From the NCBI GenBank assembly GCA_002706765.1, contig PAJV01000032.1:62001-126000 (forward strand): a stretch of DNA of 64,000 nt, read 5' to 3'. Below the pieces are notes generated by a model. It was not told where the DNA came from, did no database searches, and saw nothing but the letters and a program-made list of their open reading frames with translations. Below are positions 51,394 to 61,166 of this stretch, in pieces. The position numbers and the translations under genes were made by a program. How positions within the stretch are numbered: position 1 is the stretch's first letter; each line of letters opens with the position of its first letter. The DNA is from Gimesia sp. (lineage in GTDB: Bacteria; Planctomycetota; Planctomycetia; Planctomycetales; Planctomycetaceae).

Positions 51394-52842
51394 ATGGATA
51401 TGTTTATCGTTCGCGGAGGCGAGCGGCTTTCCGGCAGCGTTTCTGTCAGTGGTGCCAAGAATTCCGCATTACCACTGATGGCGGCTGCGATGGCCTGTGA
51501 AGGCGAAACCACCCTGTGCTCCATCCCTGATCTGGTCGACGTCACAACGCAGTCGCAGGTTCTGGGTTCTCTCGGCATGGATGTGAACCGCGATCCGGAT
51601 GGCGCGGTACGTCTCAAGACAGTCGATGAAACATCCTGTATTGCCGATTATGAACTGGTGCGTCGCATGCGGGCCAGTGTCTGTGTGCTGGGCCCCCTGC
51701 TGGCCAAACGTCGCATGGCGTGTGTCTCGTTACCGGGTGGATGCAATATCGGCGATCGACCGATCGATCTGCATCTGAAAGGTCTGTCCGCGCTGGGAGC
51801 GCAGATTCGTGTAGACCGGGGTTATGTGATCGCGAGAGCAGACCGTCTGCGCGGCGCCAATATATTCCTGGGTGGTGCCTTCGGGAGTACGGTTACGGGG
51901 ACCTGTAATGTGATGGTCGCCGCCGCGCTGGCAAAAGGAACAACCACCATTGAGTCAGCGGCCTGTGAACCCGAAGTGGTCGACGTCGGTAACTTTCTGA
52001 ATGCAGCGGGAGCGAAAATCGCAGGGCTGGGAACTCCGTTTTTGACCATCGAGGGAGTGGAGCAACTCAATGGCGTGAAACACGAAGTCATCCCGGACCG
52101 CATTGAAGCAGCTACTTTAATGATCGCCGCTGCCATCACGGGGGGAAATGTCTGTCTGAAACAGGTCCGGCCCGATCATATTACGGCTGTGATTGAAAAG
52201 CTCAGGGAAATTGGTGTGACGATTCAACTCGAGTTTCCCGATCAGCCGGCAAAAAAACAGTCTGTCACGGTGCAGGTGACCCAGCCACTTCGATCGGTTG
52301 ACTGCATCGCATTGCCTTATCCCGGCATTCCCACAGACGTGCAGGCACAGTTAATGTCGCTGCTGGCGTGTGTGCCCGGTATCAGTATTGTCACCGATAA
52401 GGTATTCCCGGATCGTTTCATGCATGCTTCCGAACTGGCACGCATGGGGGCGAATATCCGTCGAGAATCGGCCAGTGCCATTCTGAATGGTGTGTCGCGC
52501 TTAAGTGGTGCCTGTGTGATGGCCTCTGATTTGCGTGCCAGTGCCGCACTCGTTCTGGCCGGCCTGGCAGCCGCAGGAGAGACCGTGATTCGCCGGATTT
52601 ATCATCTGGATCGCGGCTATGAACGCCTGGAAGAGAAACTGATCTCATTAGGCGCGCATGTCGAACGCGTTAAAGACGAACCACAAAACATGCCCGACAG
52701 TCTGAAGCTGACGGATGGCGAAAGTCGTCCCAGTTATTCTGAACTGCTGGATGCTTTAACCGGGCCGCACTGGAACCAGGCTGCCGGTCAGCAGAATACT
52801 GAGCGTGTGACGTCAGCTCAGGATCTCGCAGACGAAGAATAA
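51394..52842 (+). CDS. murA: UDP-N-acetylglucosamine 1-carboxyvinyltransferase
   Basis: MurA starts peptidoglycan synthesis by adding enolpyruvate to UDP-GlcNAc. The substrate pair K22-N23 ([14 protein letters not shown]) and the phosphoenolpyruvate-binding loop with C117 ([19 protein letters not shown]) are both present. C117 would make the enzyme fosfomycin-sensitive. The rest ([64 protein letters not shown]) is conserved. About 45 extra residues at the C terminus are not part of the fold. AGGAG lies nine bases before the start. Together with uppP and rodA it shows peptidoglycan-making capacity. Confidence 0.97.
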   Translation: MDMFIVRGGERLSGSVSVSGAKNSALPLMAAAMACEGETTLCSIPDLVDVTTQSQVLGSLGMDVNRDPDGAVRLKTVDETSCIADYELVRRMRASVCVLGPLLAKRRMACVSLPGGCNIGDRPIDLHLKGLSALGAQIRVDRGYVIARADRLRGANIFLGGAFGSTVTGTCNVMVAAALAKGTTTIESAACEPEVVDVGNFLNAAGAKIAGLGTPFLTIEGVEQLNGVKHEVIPDRIEAATLMIAAAITGGNVCLKQVRPDHITAVIEKLREIGVTIQLEFPDQPAKKQSVTVQVTQPLRSVDCIALPYPGIPTDVQAQLMSLLACVPGISIVTDKVFPDRFMHASELARMGANIRRESASAILNGVSRLSGACVMASDLRASAALVLAGLAAAGETVIRRIYHLDRGYERLEEKLISLGAHVERVKDEPQNMPDSLKLTDGESRPSYSELLDALTGPHWNQAAGQQNTERVTSAQDLADEE

Positions 52843-52874
52843 TTTCGCTTCTGAAACAATGTCAGGTAGCGCGA

Positions 52875-54401
52875 TTATTCTTTCTTTTCAGACTGCTGTT
52901 TCGCAAAGTCAAGGCAGATCAGATGCGATTCGCTTCTGAGGTACAGTCTCTTGTGCGCGAGTACCGGGGCTGCCCAGGCGGGATAATTGATTTGCGGGAA
53001 TGACGTCCGGCAGACTTCATGAAATTCCTGCGGGTCTACTTTGACAATCGCCAGCGTGCCTTTTTCTCCCAGTACGATGAATTTGTTGTCGGCCAGAATC
53101 GCGGAGCCGCGCCCATAGAGAGGGTAGGGGGCGGTTTTGCCGGAATCGATCCACTGGAACTGTCCAGTGAGTGAATTGCGTTTGATTTTGTCGATGACGG
53201 GGGCTGCGCCATCGGTTTCCCACATGACTTTGCCGTCAGACAGTCGCACGCAGCGCATCGTCGCACCACGTTCGTGGCGACCGCTGAAACCGTAGAGATA
53301 ACCATCGTGATGAATGGTCGTCGACCAGTGGGTCAGCATGTTGGTCGGGTCACGCCAGAGTTCTTTATAGCTTTTGCCGTTCGGCTCCACCTGCAATAAC
53401 GCCGAGCCTACCTGGTAGGCGGCGGAAAGGAATATTTTATCATCGATGACAACCGGTCGGGCGGCATTGACGGAATCGTTGATCATAGACCGGAACCAGT
53501 ATTTGAAATTCAGCGAACCATCTTCCGGATCGAGAGAGACCAGCCCCTGTCGCATCAGGCAGAGCAGGTGCCGCTTCCCGTGAATGGTGACGGCAATGGG
53601 GGACGAGTAGCTGGATATTTTCTCATTGCCGCGCCATTTGTAGACAGGCAGTCTTTCCCAGCCTGTTGAAGTGCCGTTCCAAACATCTTTACCGACATTG
53701 TGCCAGAGTGTTTTACCTGTCTTCGCATCGAAGGCGACCATGCCGGAATCCGGTTTGCCGCCGACCATCACGATGAGTTTGTTGCCTTCCAGAATGGGAG
53801 TGGCACCGACGCCGAAGAATCCGGGGGGAACATCAAATTCTTCCAGGCAGTCGCGATGCCAGACCAGGGTGCCGTCCTTGATATTGAGGCAGTACAGCTT
53901 GCCCTGTGCGCCAAACGTAAAGCAGAACTGTTCGGTCAGCAGGGGCGAGCAGCGTGGGCCGTTGTTGTAGCCGTAAGGATCGCGGAAATCAGATTCGTAA
54001 GCGTACTTCCAGAGTTCCTTACCTGTATCTGCAGTAAGACACTCAATGACTTCTTTCCCCTCGTCTTCTCCTTTTTCCGGACGATGATGGATCACGAGGC
54101 GATTACCCAGCACAGAGGGAGCGCTGTAACCCGTGCCAATTCTTTTTTCCCAGAGCAGCGGGGGGCCGGACTGGGGGAAGCTGTCGATCAGACCTGTCTC
54201 TGCCGAGATGCCCGTCTGTTCCGGCCCGAGAAAATAAGGCCAGTCACCTGTTTTCACAGCCGGAGGCTGCGCGAACAGAGAGGTAGCCGGCACTCCTGTC
54301 TGAGGAGTGGGTAACGACAGGTTCAAGAGCAGGATGAGTCCCAGGCAGATGCTGCAGAAATTTCGGTTGAGATGATTCATGGGTGAGTCGGTCGCTTTCA
54401 T
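52875..54401 (-). CDS. Secreted PQQ-type beta-propeller protein
   Basis: The 508-residue precursor has a signal peptide (core FCSICLGLILLLNLSL) and a mature WD/PQQ-like beta-propeller. Repeats carry the KTGKxLW pattern: DTGKELWKYAYE, KDGTLVWHRD, KTGKTLWHNVG, EDGSLNFKYWF and SDGKVMWETDG. An opening DWPYFLGPEQTGISAETG is the typical start of planctomycete propeller proteins. BamB-like or dehydrogenase functions share this fold, but no quinone-binding residues can be assigned. An alternative start is ATG 54380. The gene lies 25 bases after the membrane protein gene on the same strand and is probably co-transcribed. Confidence 0.85.
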   Translation of the reverse strand: MKATDSPMNHLNRNFCSICLGLILLLNLSLPTPQTGVPATSLFAQPPAVKTGDWPYFLGPEQTGISAETGLIDSFPQSGPPLLWEKRIGTGYSAPSVLGNRLVIHHRPEKGEDEGKEVIECLTADTGKELWKYAYESDFRDPYGYNNGPRCSPLLTEQFCFTFGAQGKLYCLNIKDGTLVWHRDCLEEFDVPPGFFGVGATPILEGNKLIVMVGGKPDSGMVAFDAKTGKTLWHNVGKDVWNGTSTGWERLPVYKWRGNEKISSYSSPIAVTIHGKRHLLCLMRQGLVSLDPEDGSLNFKYWFRSMINDSVNAARPVVIDDKIFLSAAYQVGSALLQVEPNGKSYKELWRDPTNMLTHWSTTIHHDGYLYGFSGRHERGATMRCVRLSDGKVMWETDGAAPVIDKIKRNSLTGQFQWIDSGKTAPYPLYGRGSAILADNKFIVLGEKGTLAIVKVDPQEFHEVCRTSFPQINYPAWAAPVLAHKRLYLRSESHLICLDFAKQQSEKKE

Positions 54402-54426
54402 CAGTAAATCAGCCGGAGGCAGGAAG

Positions 54427-56055
54427 TCAGGGAAGTTGGTAGACCTTATAAGTACGATTTTGATAGATCGGGTCGATGGTTGTAAAGGGGCCGAGACGTT
54501 TTACCAGCAGATGCGTAATGCCGGTCTGCTGGTGCAATGCCTGTAAGGCACGATCATCAAAGCCCTCATTATAATATTCCTGGCCCCATTTTCGTAGGTA
54601 CTTGAGGCGTCGATTCCATTCCACAATGCCGCTCGCATCCTGGGGGCAGTCTTTGAAGGTCACATATTCCGGTCGCTGAGCATACCATTTGAAATCGGTT
54701 TCATGAGCCGGAGTCAGAAAGAGTGATTCCTCGGGGGTGTGTTCCTGAATCCATTCACAGGCGTCGATCCAGTCAGCCCGCTGCGCGGATGACATCTTAT
54801 GGATCGGAGGGTGTTGCCAGGCGGAATAAAGGGTGCCCGTAAAGATTCCCAGGCAGAGAACTGCCAGAATCATTTTGCGCAGAGACAGCGAGAGCCACGC
54901 GGGTCTGGTTTTCTCTGCTGTATTCTCGAAAAGATGATGCTGAATCAGGCGCGGTAAGGCGATGGAAAAGGCCAGTGGAAGTAGAGCGTCAAACAGTCGG
55001 AAGGGATAGAATTTGAGTAGCGACATGCGAAATGCGTAATAAGGCATTTCGCTGGCAGGTCTGGGGCCGGCACCCAGCAGTATCCCGATGCAGGCCAGTC
55101 CCACAGAACCGATGATGAAACACTGAAAGAAGCGACTGGTAAACGACGGGCTCTGCTTACGTGTCAGCAGCAGCCAGGCAATCAGCAGCACCGCATACAT
55201 GAGGTAGCTGAAGAGATCGAAATCCATCGGGTCGAGGTGGTGCTTCAGTCGGTAAAAAACCTGAATGTAGTTTGCAGCGAAACTGTCTTTGGGGTTTCCC
55301 TGCACCAGTAGCGCCAGGGAGGGAATCAGGCCGGGCAGCGAACAGAGAATCAGGCATCCCAGGGCGGGGATCGCCGCTTTGACAGAATGGAGCAGCGTCC
55401 TGCGATCCAGGTTCTTTCTGTTGAAGCAACTCATGCAGGCCAGCGCAAACAGACCGCAGGCCAGTGCCCAGACTCCCACCACAGGGTGCCAGGTGATCGT
55501 CAGCCCGGTGTAAATGCCTGCCCGGTTCCAGTTTTGATCACAGGCATTGGCCAGCGCCAGAAACAGGAAACCGTATGCGAAGACCTTGGCTTCCAGCCCG
55601 CCTATAATCCATTCCCCGGAAAAGTTCCCGATTGCCGCCAGCGCGAGGTAGAACCAGACTGTGATTAATGGTGACCAGTAGCCGGGACAGAGCGCACCAG
55701 TCAGTCGATACCAGCCGATCGCCAGTAACAGGAATGCTGCCAGTCTGCCCAGCACTGCTGTCAGCGGTAACGACAGCACCTGTGTGACGGCACCGACTGT
55801 CTGGTAAAAAAAGAGATGCGCGTTCGAAGACTCCAGGAAGAAATCATCGGCGCACCACTGTGGATTCCAGTAATGACGTGCCTTGGTCAGATAGTGCGGT
55901 TCGTTCGTGCCTGGTACCGGAAACCGCAGGAATGAATCTGCGGCAAACGATCCGCCGATCAATAAAATCATGAGAATGGCTGGGTACGGTATCTTAGTCG
56001 CTGTGGATTCAGGGTTCACTGAACTTGAGCACCTTATGTAGCCATCAGACGTCAA
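54427..56055 (-). CDS. Polytopic membrane protein with C-terminal soluble domain (GT-C-like layout)
   Basis: The 542-residue protein has about ten to eleven membrane helices. An acidic/aromatic extracytoplasmic loop after the first helix (FPVPGTNEPHYLTKARHYWNPQWCADDFF) resembles the first loop of GT-C glycosyltransferases. The last 120 residues are soluble: ADWIDACEWIQEHTPEESLFLTPAHETDFKWYAQRPEYVTF, then a helical part and TGITHLLVKRLGPF. The layout of first-loop acidic residues, many helices and an extracytoplasmic C-terminal domain fits oligosaccharyl- or mannosyl-transferase relatives. No catalytic residues can be named. It is followed 25 bases later by the propeller gene. Confidence 0.75.
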   Translation of the reverse strand: MTSDGYIRCSSSVNPESTATKIPYPAILMILLIGGSFAADSFLRFPVPGTNEPHYLTKARHYWNPQWCADDFFLESSNAHLFFYQTVGAVTQVLSLPLTAVLGRLAAFLLLAIGWYRLTGALCPGYWSPLITVWFYLALAAIGNFSGEWIIGGLEAKVFAYGFLFLALANACDQNWNRAGIYTGLTITWHPVVGVWALACGLFALACMSCFNRKNLDRRTLLHSVKAAIPALGCLILCSLPGLIPSLALLVQGNPKDSFAANYIQVFYRLKHHLDPMDFDLFSYLMYAVLLIAWLLLTRKQSPSFTSRFFQCFIIGSVGLACIGILLGAGPRPASEMPYYAFRMSLLKFYPFRLFDALLPLAFSIALPRLIQHHLFENTAEKTRPAWLSLSLRKMILAVLCLGIFTGTLYSAWQHPPIHKMSSAQRADWIDACEWIQEHTPEESLFLTPAHETDFKWYAQRPEYVTFKDCPQDASGIVEWNRRLKYLRKWGQEYYNEGFDDRALQALHQQTGITHLLVKRLGPFTTIDPIYQNRTYKVYQLP

Positions 56056-56106
56056 CCGGAATAGCGCCTGCCGGATCAGTATCTGGGAGTCTGTTCCGGA
56101 ATCAGT

Positions 56107-56349
56107 TTATTTTTTCTTCGTTTGTTTTTTGGGCGATTTTTTCGTTGCTGCTTTTTTAGCGGTCACTTTTTTGGCAGCAGGTTTCGCAGCAGGGGCTTTG
56201 CCTGCTGTTTTTTTAGCAGCCTTCTTCTTTGTACTTTTTTTGGCTGCTGCTTTCTTTTTGGTGCCCTTTTTGGCTGGATCGCCGAAGATCTTGTCGTAAT
56301 TTTCCCAGAACTTGGGAGTCGTACCTGTTCGAACAATCGGGCCGCTCAT
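56107..56349 (-). CDS. Small Lys/Ala-rich histone-H1-like basic protein (80 aa)
   Basis: The first 35 residues form a short ordered segment (GPIVRTGTTPKFWENYDKIFGDPAKKG). The remaining 45 are almost only Lys, Ala, Thr and Pro, in repeats of the KKxAAKK type, like the tail of histone H1 or the chlamydial/bacterial Hc1 proteins. GGAG is 11 bases before ATG 56349. A longer reading from 56382 is less likely. DNA or RNA binding is inferred from charge only. The TTPKFWENYDKIFG part is not one I can assign. Confidence 0.8.
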   Translation of the reverse strand: MSGPIVRTGTTPKFWENYDKIFGDPAKKGTKKKAAAKKSTKKKAAKKTAGKAPAAKPAAKKVTAKKAATKKSPKKQTKKK

Positions 56350-56498
56350 AATCTCGCTTCTCCATTTCGAATCTGAATTCACCCACTGGCGATTTCAAAC
56401 ACAACATAATTTCATCCAAGGTCAGTCGACCTATTATAACAAGAGACAGTGATCTTGTCTTTTCTGAGCGGTGATTCTTTCGATCTGATCCTGAATTG

Positions 56499-58067
56499 TC
56501 AAGTCTGTTCACAATGATCGACCAGTGGAGGCTCGTCAAATGCCTGTTGCAGCGCGCCGGCTCTGTGTCGAATCGTATTTAGTAACTGGTTCAGATGGAC
56601 TTCGGTTGTCAAAGGATTCATCACGGTAATCCGGAAGGCCGCCTGTTCATTTATGACGGAATGCACGATGTAAAATTCCCCGGATTCAATCAGTTGCCGC
56701 CTCAACTTGAAGTGGAACAGGTTCTGTTGTTCCAGCGGCAAGGCATTGAGCCAGTCGGACTGGTAGCGGAAGACGACAATATTGCATTGGGGTTCGTGTA
56801 CCGGTTCAAAATCGGAAGCCTGCAGGAGCATTTCATAGAATGTCCGGGCGGTAGCGAAGGTGATGTCCACCAGATCGGCAAACAGGCTTTTTCCGAACAG
56901 GGACCAGATCCCCCAGAGCGCGTAGCTGTTGGCGCGTTTGGTGCATTCGACGGTTCGCAAGCCGATATCGTATTCTGCAATTTCGGGAGCAGAAGGATCA
57001 AACAGGTACGCGGCCTGCTGCTGAAAGGCTGAGAACTGATGTGCTTTATCCTTATAAAACAGAAATGCGCTGAGCGCGGGCATAAACATCATCTTGTGGG
57101 CATCGAAGACCACGCTGTCCGCCCGGTGCAGACCGGCGGTCAAATGCCTGTGCTGCGTTGAGAAACAGGCAGGACCGCCATGAGCGGCGTCAACATGCAG
57201 CCAGAGATCATGCTGTTCGCACAGATCGGCAATTTCGTTTAAAGGATCAAAGGCACCGATGGGGGTCGCACAGGCACAGGCGACGACAGCAATAATCTGT
57301 TTGTTCTCCGCCTGGCAGGAGAGGATCCGTTCCTCAAGCGCAGCAGGATTCATTCTGCGTCGATCATCGAGGGGAACCTTGATGATATTGTCTGCTCCGA
57401 TGCCTAAGATACCGGCGGAACGGGTTACGCTGTAATGGGCATCGCTGGAAACCAGGATCACGGGGATCGCTTCCAGTTGTGCCTGTGGACCCTGTGACCA
57501 GAGTTCAGGGCATTTCAGGTTGCGGGCCGCCAGCAGTCCGGTCAGATTTGCCAGCGAGCCTCCGTGTGTTACCAGGCCGGCGAACGTACCCGGCGTGAAT
57601 CCGATTTCCCGACCCAGTGATTCAATCATCGCCAATTCGACAGAAGTAGCCCAGGGTCCCATTTCATAGACGGCCATCACCTGGTTGGTCACCGAGACAA
57701 TCGCTTCGAACAGACCGGCCAGAGGCAGCGAAGCGGGGACCTGATGACCGATATAACGGGGGTTCTGCAGGTTGTGTCCCCTGTCAAGCATGGTCTGAGC
57801 CAACTGACGGAACGCGGCAACGATTTGAGGGACATCCCATTCCCCCTCTCCTATTTCGGGGGCCTGGTTGAGTTGCTGCAGCGCATCTTTGAAGTTCTCT
57901 GCAGGATGTGCCCAGTTGAGGACGTTGGTAGTCTCGAGCTGCAGCGACCGCGCATGCTGCGTGAGTAATTCACTTAAAGTCTGACTGGCAGCAGACAGCA
58001 GTTCGGGAGAGTAAACCGCTTGAATTCGGGATCGGGCTGCTGAAAAATTGGGTGTCGTCGTGGTCAT
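56499..58067 (-). CDS. PLP-dependent group II amino-acid decarboxylase
   Basis: The enzyme decarboxylates an amino acid through a pyridoxal-phosphate adduct. The 522-residue protein shows the fold-type I decarboxylase path: PRYIGHQVPASLPLAGLFEAI, THGGSLANLTGLLAARN, SSDAHYSVTRSAGILGIG (stacking His), HVDAAHGGPA (D293) and DSVVFDAHKMMFMPALSAFLFY with the Schiff-base lysine K325. Glutamate, aromatic amino acid, and 2,4-diaminobutyrate decarboxylases share these motifs. HQVPASLP is often seen in the diaminobutyrate/cysteate group, but substrate assignment is open. AAGAAAA precedes the ATG. No clear operon partner is adjacent. Confidence 0.9.
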   Translation of the reverse strand: MTTTTPNFSAARSRIQAVYSPELLSAASQTLSELLTQHARSLQLETTNVLNWAHPAENFKDALQQLNQAPEIGEGEWDVPQIVAAFRQLAQTMLDRGHNLQNPRYIGHQVPASLPLAGLFEAIVSVTNQVMAVYEMGPWATSVELAMIESLGREIGFTPGTFAGLVTHGGSLANLTGLLAARNLKCPELWSQGPQAQLEAIPVILVSSDAHYSVTRSAGILGIGADNIIKVPLDDRRRMNPAALEERILSCQAENKQIIAVVACACATPIGAFDPLNEIADLCEQHDLWLHVDAAHGGPACFSTQHRHLTAGLHRADSVVFDAHKMMFMPALSAFLFYKDKAHQFSAFQQQAAYLFDPSAPEIAEYDIGLRTVECTKRANSYALWGIWSLFGKSLFADLVDITFATARTFYEMLLQASDFEPVHEPQCNIVVFRYQSDWLNALPLEQQNLFHFKLRRQLIESGEFYIVHSVINEQAAFRITVMNPLTTEVHLNQLLNTIRHRAGALQQAFDEPPLVDHCEQT

Positions 58068-58234
58068 AAGTTTTTCTTGCTGAGGGCGAATTCAGGGAAT
58101 CGTCGGGAAAGAAGTCAGCGTCATAGTGGCAATATTGTATCTGTTTCCAGGCGTGCGTGAATGTGTACAAAACCAAATCGTACGGGTTCGCGGCAGATCT
58201 GCAGAAACATTCTTACTGAAGAAGCAAGAGAGAA

Positions 58235-59353
58235 TCAAAACCGGAAAGGTTCGGCGTTCATTTCGTAACCGGGGTGCATGCAGATATTGATCAGCAATCC
58301 CAGTGCCAGGCAGGTGCTGAGCATACTGGTGCCTCCGTAACTCATCAGGGGGAGTGTCATCCCGGTGATCGGCATCAAGCCGACTGTCATTCCGGTATTG
58401 ATGATTGTCTGCGAAGCAAGCAGAGTCACGATGCCGACTGCGACGAGACGTCCGAATGGTTCGCGGGTGGCGGTCGCGATCTGCAGGCCGCGAATATACA
58501 ATGCCGAAAAGATCAGGATTGTAAACAGGCAACCTGTCATGCCAAATCGTTCGCCGACCAGGCAGAAAATGAAGTCGGTACGACCCGCCGGAAGGTGATA
58601 GGCTGCGGGATCGTCAACGGGCATGCCGGCAATTTCGCTGCCCCAGACTCCTCCCAGTGCCAGCATCTGTTTGGACTGGTAGAGATGATAACCGTCGCCT
58701 TTGGGTAACTCGCCTCCATCCTGCTGAGTGAATAATGCGACGATACGCGATTTCTGTTCTGCGTTCATTTCCAGCCAGAGCAGGGGCAGCGTGCAGATTC
58801 CCAGCAGGACGATGGTAATCAGGTGTCTGGGCCGCGCCCCGGCAGAAAACAGCATTGCAAACAGAATGGGAAAAAAGAGCAGCGATGTTCCCAGGTCGGG
58901 TTCGCGCAGAATCAGAAACACGGGGACACAGGTCAGAATGAAAGGCACGATCAGTCCCGGAATCCGTCGGTAGTTCTTGCGATACATCAGGTAATGTGCG
59001 AGGGCGAGGATGTAGGTGATTTTCGCGAGTTCGGACGGCTGAAATTTGAAAAATCCGAGTGGAATCCAGCGTCGGGATCCGTTGACCGCGGGAATAAAAA
59101 AGACAGCAATCAGTAGCAGAAGTGTGCCAAGAAAGAGGGGATAGCTGATGCCACGCAGGTTACGATAGGGAAACAGCATCGTAGCGGTCAGCGCGGTCAG
59201 CGAGATCAGGATCCAGAGGCACTGCTTCTGGAAATAGTTTCCCTCGCCGACCAGTTCGTCTCCGCGCGCAATTCCCGCCAGTCCGCACCCCATCAGGACC
59301 AGAATGCAGCAGAGAATCGACCACGGGATTCGACGAATACCAGAATGGATCAT
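58235..59353 (-). CDS. rodA: Rod-shape/cell-elongation peptidoglycan polymerase RodA (SEDS family)
   Basis: RodA is a SEDS-family glycosyltransferase that polymerises lipid II in the membrane. The 372-residue protein has about ten helices and the SEDS signatures NGSRRWIPLGFFKFQPSELAKI, PDLGTSLLFFPI, the long loop with GGVWGSEIAGMPVDDPAAYHLPAGRTDFIFCLVGERFG and the C-terminal GLMPITGMTLPLMSYGGTSML. The start at 59353 with AGAGAAAG upstream fits homologues; a longer reading to 59512 adds unlikely residues. FtsW is the alternative, but the motifs favour RodA. No penicillin-binding partner lies in the window. Confidence 0.88.
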   Translation of the reverse strand: MIHSGIRRIPWSILCCILVLMGCGLAGIARGDELVGEGNYFQKQCLWILISLTALTATMLFPYRNLRGISYPLFLGTLLLLIAVFFIPAVNGSRRWIPLGFFKFQPSELAKITYILALAHYLMYRKNYRRIPGLIVPFILTCVPVFLILREPDLGTSLLFFPILFAMLFSAGARPRHLITIVLLGICTLPLLWLEMNAEQKSRIVALFTQQDGGELPKGDGYHLYQSKQMLALGGVWGSEIAGMPVDDPAAYHLPAGRTDFIFCLVGERFGMTGCLFTILIFSALYIRGLQIATATREPFGRLVAVGIVTLLASQTIINTGMTVGLMPITGMTLPLMSYGGTSMLSTCLALGLLINICMHPGYEMNAEPFRF

Positions 59354-59541
59354 CGCGAGCTTTCTCTGAAAGTATTGAAACGAACAGGCGTTTTTTACCG
59401 AAAATCGGCAGATCAGGAAAGAGGGATCTTTTTTTGATGAAGTTCGAGAGAGTGAAATTGAATTACAGGTGTCAAAGCCTGCTGAATCAGCTATTCTGTG
59501 TGTGTCTGTCACTCTTTTTTGTTAATGATCAATCGTTTTTC

Positions 59542-60804
59542 ATGTTTCACTCACTGCGAAGAGCCTGTTCAAAGTATCCCATCACAGCGGCCTATATTGC
59601 GATTGCCGTTGGATTGTTTCTGGCGGTACAGATTTACAGAATCGATCAGGGGATCTCCCACGAGGGCAGTTTTGACGATGCGCTGTGGAAACTGGGGGCT
59701 GTTCAGCCTCTGGTCTTTGTGCACGATCATCCCCTGGTAGAAGAAAAAGAGTACCCGACGGGAGGCCCCTTTGATCTGTGGTCGGGGGAATGGTGGCGGA
59801 TCCTGATCAGTGGATTTCACCACGGTGATGTGTTGCATCTGCTGATGAACTGCCTGGCGATCGGTTTTTTAGGGCGATTGATTGAGCCTGTAATGAAACA
59901 CTGGGTTTACGCTGCCTTTCTGATCCTGGCGACTTATGTTTCCTTCCTGCCGGAATACTTTCTGGAACATTACCCTGTTGGATTATCGGGGGGCGCTTTC
60001 GCGATGTTCGGGCTGTTGATGATGCTCCGCCGTGTTCATCCTGAAATCGCAGAGGTCTTTACCGATCGTGAAATCAACTGGGGACTGGGCTGGTTGATCC
60101 TGTGTTTTGTATTAACGCATTTCGGTATTCTGAATATTGCGAATGCCGCGCACCTTTCCGGGTTTATCTACGGTATCCTGGCGGGGGCCGTCATCATCAA
60201 TCGCTCACGTTTTGCCGGAACCCTCCGGTTTCTGTTTGTGTTGTCCCAGGTTTTGATTATCCCCGGTACCTACCTGGTATGTCATCCGGTCTGGAATGGT
60301 AAGTACTACTGGTATCTGGCGCGACATGAAAACGATCTCGAACAAAAGATTGAGTACCTGCAGAAGGGGATGGAACTGTCGCCGGGCGAACCCAAGATCA
60401 GTGCAGAGCTGGCACTGAGCCTGTTTCGGACGGAAGCTGTTCCGTTGCGTTCCTGGGAGATCATGCTGCGTTCGCTGGAACGGAATCGTTCGTATGATAA
60501 GGGAGTTGAGATTACGCGTTTGATCTGGAAACAGTTCGGTTCAGAACAGCAGAAGCAGGAAGCGCTGGGAATTGTCTCGGAAGTCTTCGGCGATGAATCC
60601 GATGCCTGGCTGGAGCGATTCAAGCTGGATCAGTCTGCCGTGGCGTCAGTGGATGTGCCTTTACCAGAATCAGATCAAGCCGGGAATGAGTTTCTGTTTC
60701 TAAGAGAGTCCGATCGGCGGATGGCGCCCCGGCCACGCGATCTGTCTGCGCCTCCGGTTGATCCGGGATCTCCTCAGAGTGCGGTGGAGGGGGTGACACT
60801 TTAG
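59542..60804 (+). CDS. Rhomboid-family intramembrane serine protease with helical C-terminal extension
   Basis: Rhomboids cut transmembrane proteins within the lipid bilayer. The six-helix core has WWRILISGFHHGDVLHLLMNCLAI (the HxxxN oxyanion region), the catalytic serine in GLSGGAFAMFGLL and the catalytic histidine in NAAHLSGFIYGILAGA. After about residue 245 a soluble extension of 170 residues, rich in helix pairs (LEQKIEYLQKGMELSPGEPKISAELALSLFR), resembles TPR-type repeats. I choose ATG 59542; an earlier ATG at 59437 has a better ribosome site (AGGGA) but would add 35 AT-rich, unlikely codons. It is divergent from rodA. Substrates unknown. Confidence 0.85.
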   Translation: MFHSLRRACSKYPITAAYIAIAVGLFLAVQIYRIDQGISHEGSFDDALWKLGAVQPLVFVHDHPLVEEKEYPTGGPFDLWSGEWWRILISGFHHGDVLHLLMNCLAIGFLGRLIEPVMKHWVYAAFLILATYVSFLPEYFLEHYPVGLSGGAFAMFGLLMMLRRVHPEIAEVFTDREINWGLGWLILCFVLTHFGILNIANAAHLSGFIYGILAGAVIINRSRFAGTLRFLFVLSQVLIIPGTYLVCHPVWNGKYYWYLARHENDLEQKIEYLQKGMELSPGEPKISAELALSLFRTEAVPLRSWEIMLRSLERNRSYDKGVEITRLIWKQFGSEQQKQEALGIVSEVFGDESDAWLERFKLDQSAVASVDVPLPESDQAGNEFLFLRESDRRMAPRPRDLSAPPVDPGSPQSAVEGVTL

Positions 60805-61166
60805 ACTGTGTCCCGTTTTACTAAAGCGACTTCCGTTCCATGCAAACGGGTCTATCAGTTTGAGAATGCTCCGGTTAAATGGTTACGCTCGCGCTGATCT
60901 GAGTGACTCCTGAAATCAGTAAAATCGGTACATCTGTCGTGAAGGTCAAGTTGTCATGTTGTTTTTTAGCGACATTCATGATTCCCGCAAGACAGTTTTT
61001 CACCACTGGCTTATCTGACCTATTCTTTGCGTAAACCAGTCTGTTGTGATGCTGCGCAGCAGGGATTTTCGCTGAGAGATCCATTGAATTCATTGATCTC
61101 CCTCGATTGACCTGTCCGGGCAACATATGATGTCATTAATACCCCTTGCATTTCGATCTGTTTATT
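60805..61166. other. Intergenic region before the second polytopic membrane protein
   Basis: At the rhomboid stop a weak hairpin (GACAC 60795-60799 with GTGTC 60808-60812) is followed by CCGTTTTA and may terminate that gene. A minus-strand open frame at 60875-61126 has no ribosome site and poor composition. TTGACC occurs at 61106-61111 but has no matching -10. Confidence 0.4.

Noticed and set aside
59437-59541. Longer N terminus for the rhomboid gene
   Set aside because: Although AGGGA precedes it, the 35 added codons are AT-rich and unlike a rhomboid N terminus; kept as an alternative only.
60875-61126. An 83-codon minus-strand frame
   Set aside because: No ribosome site, no context, poor composition.
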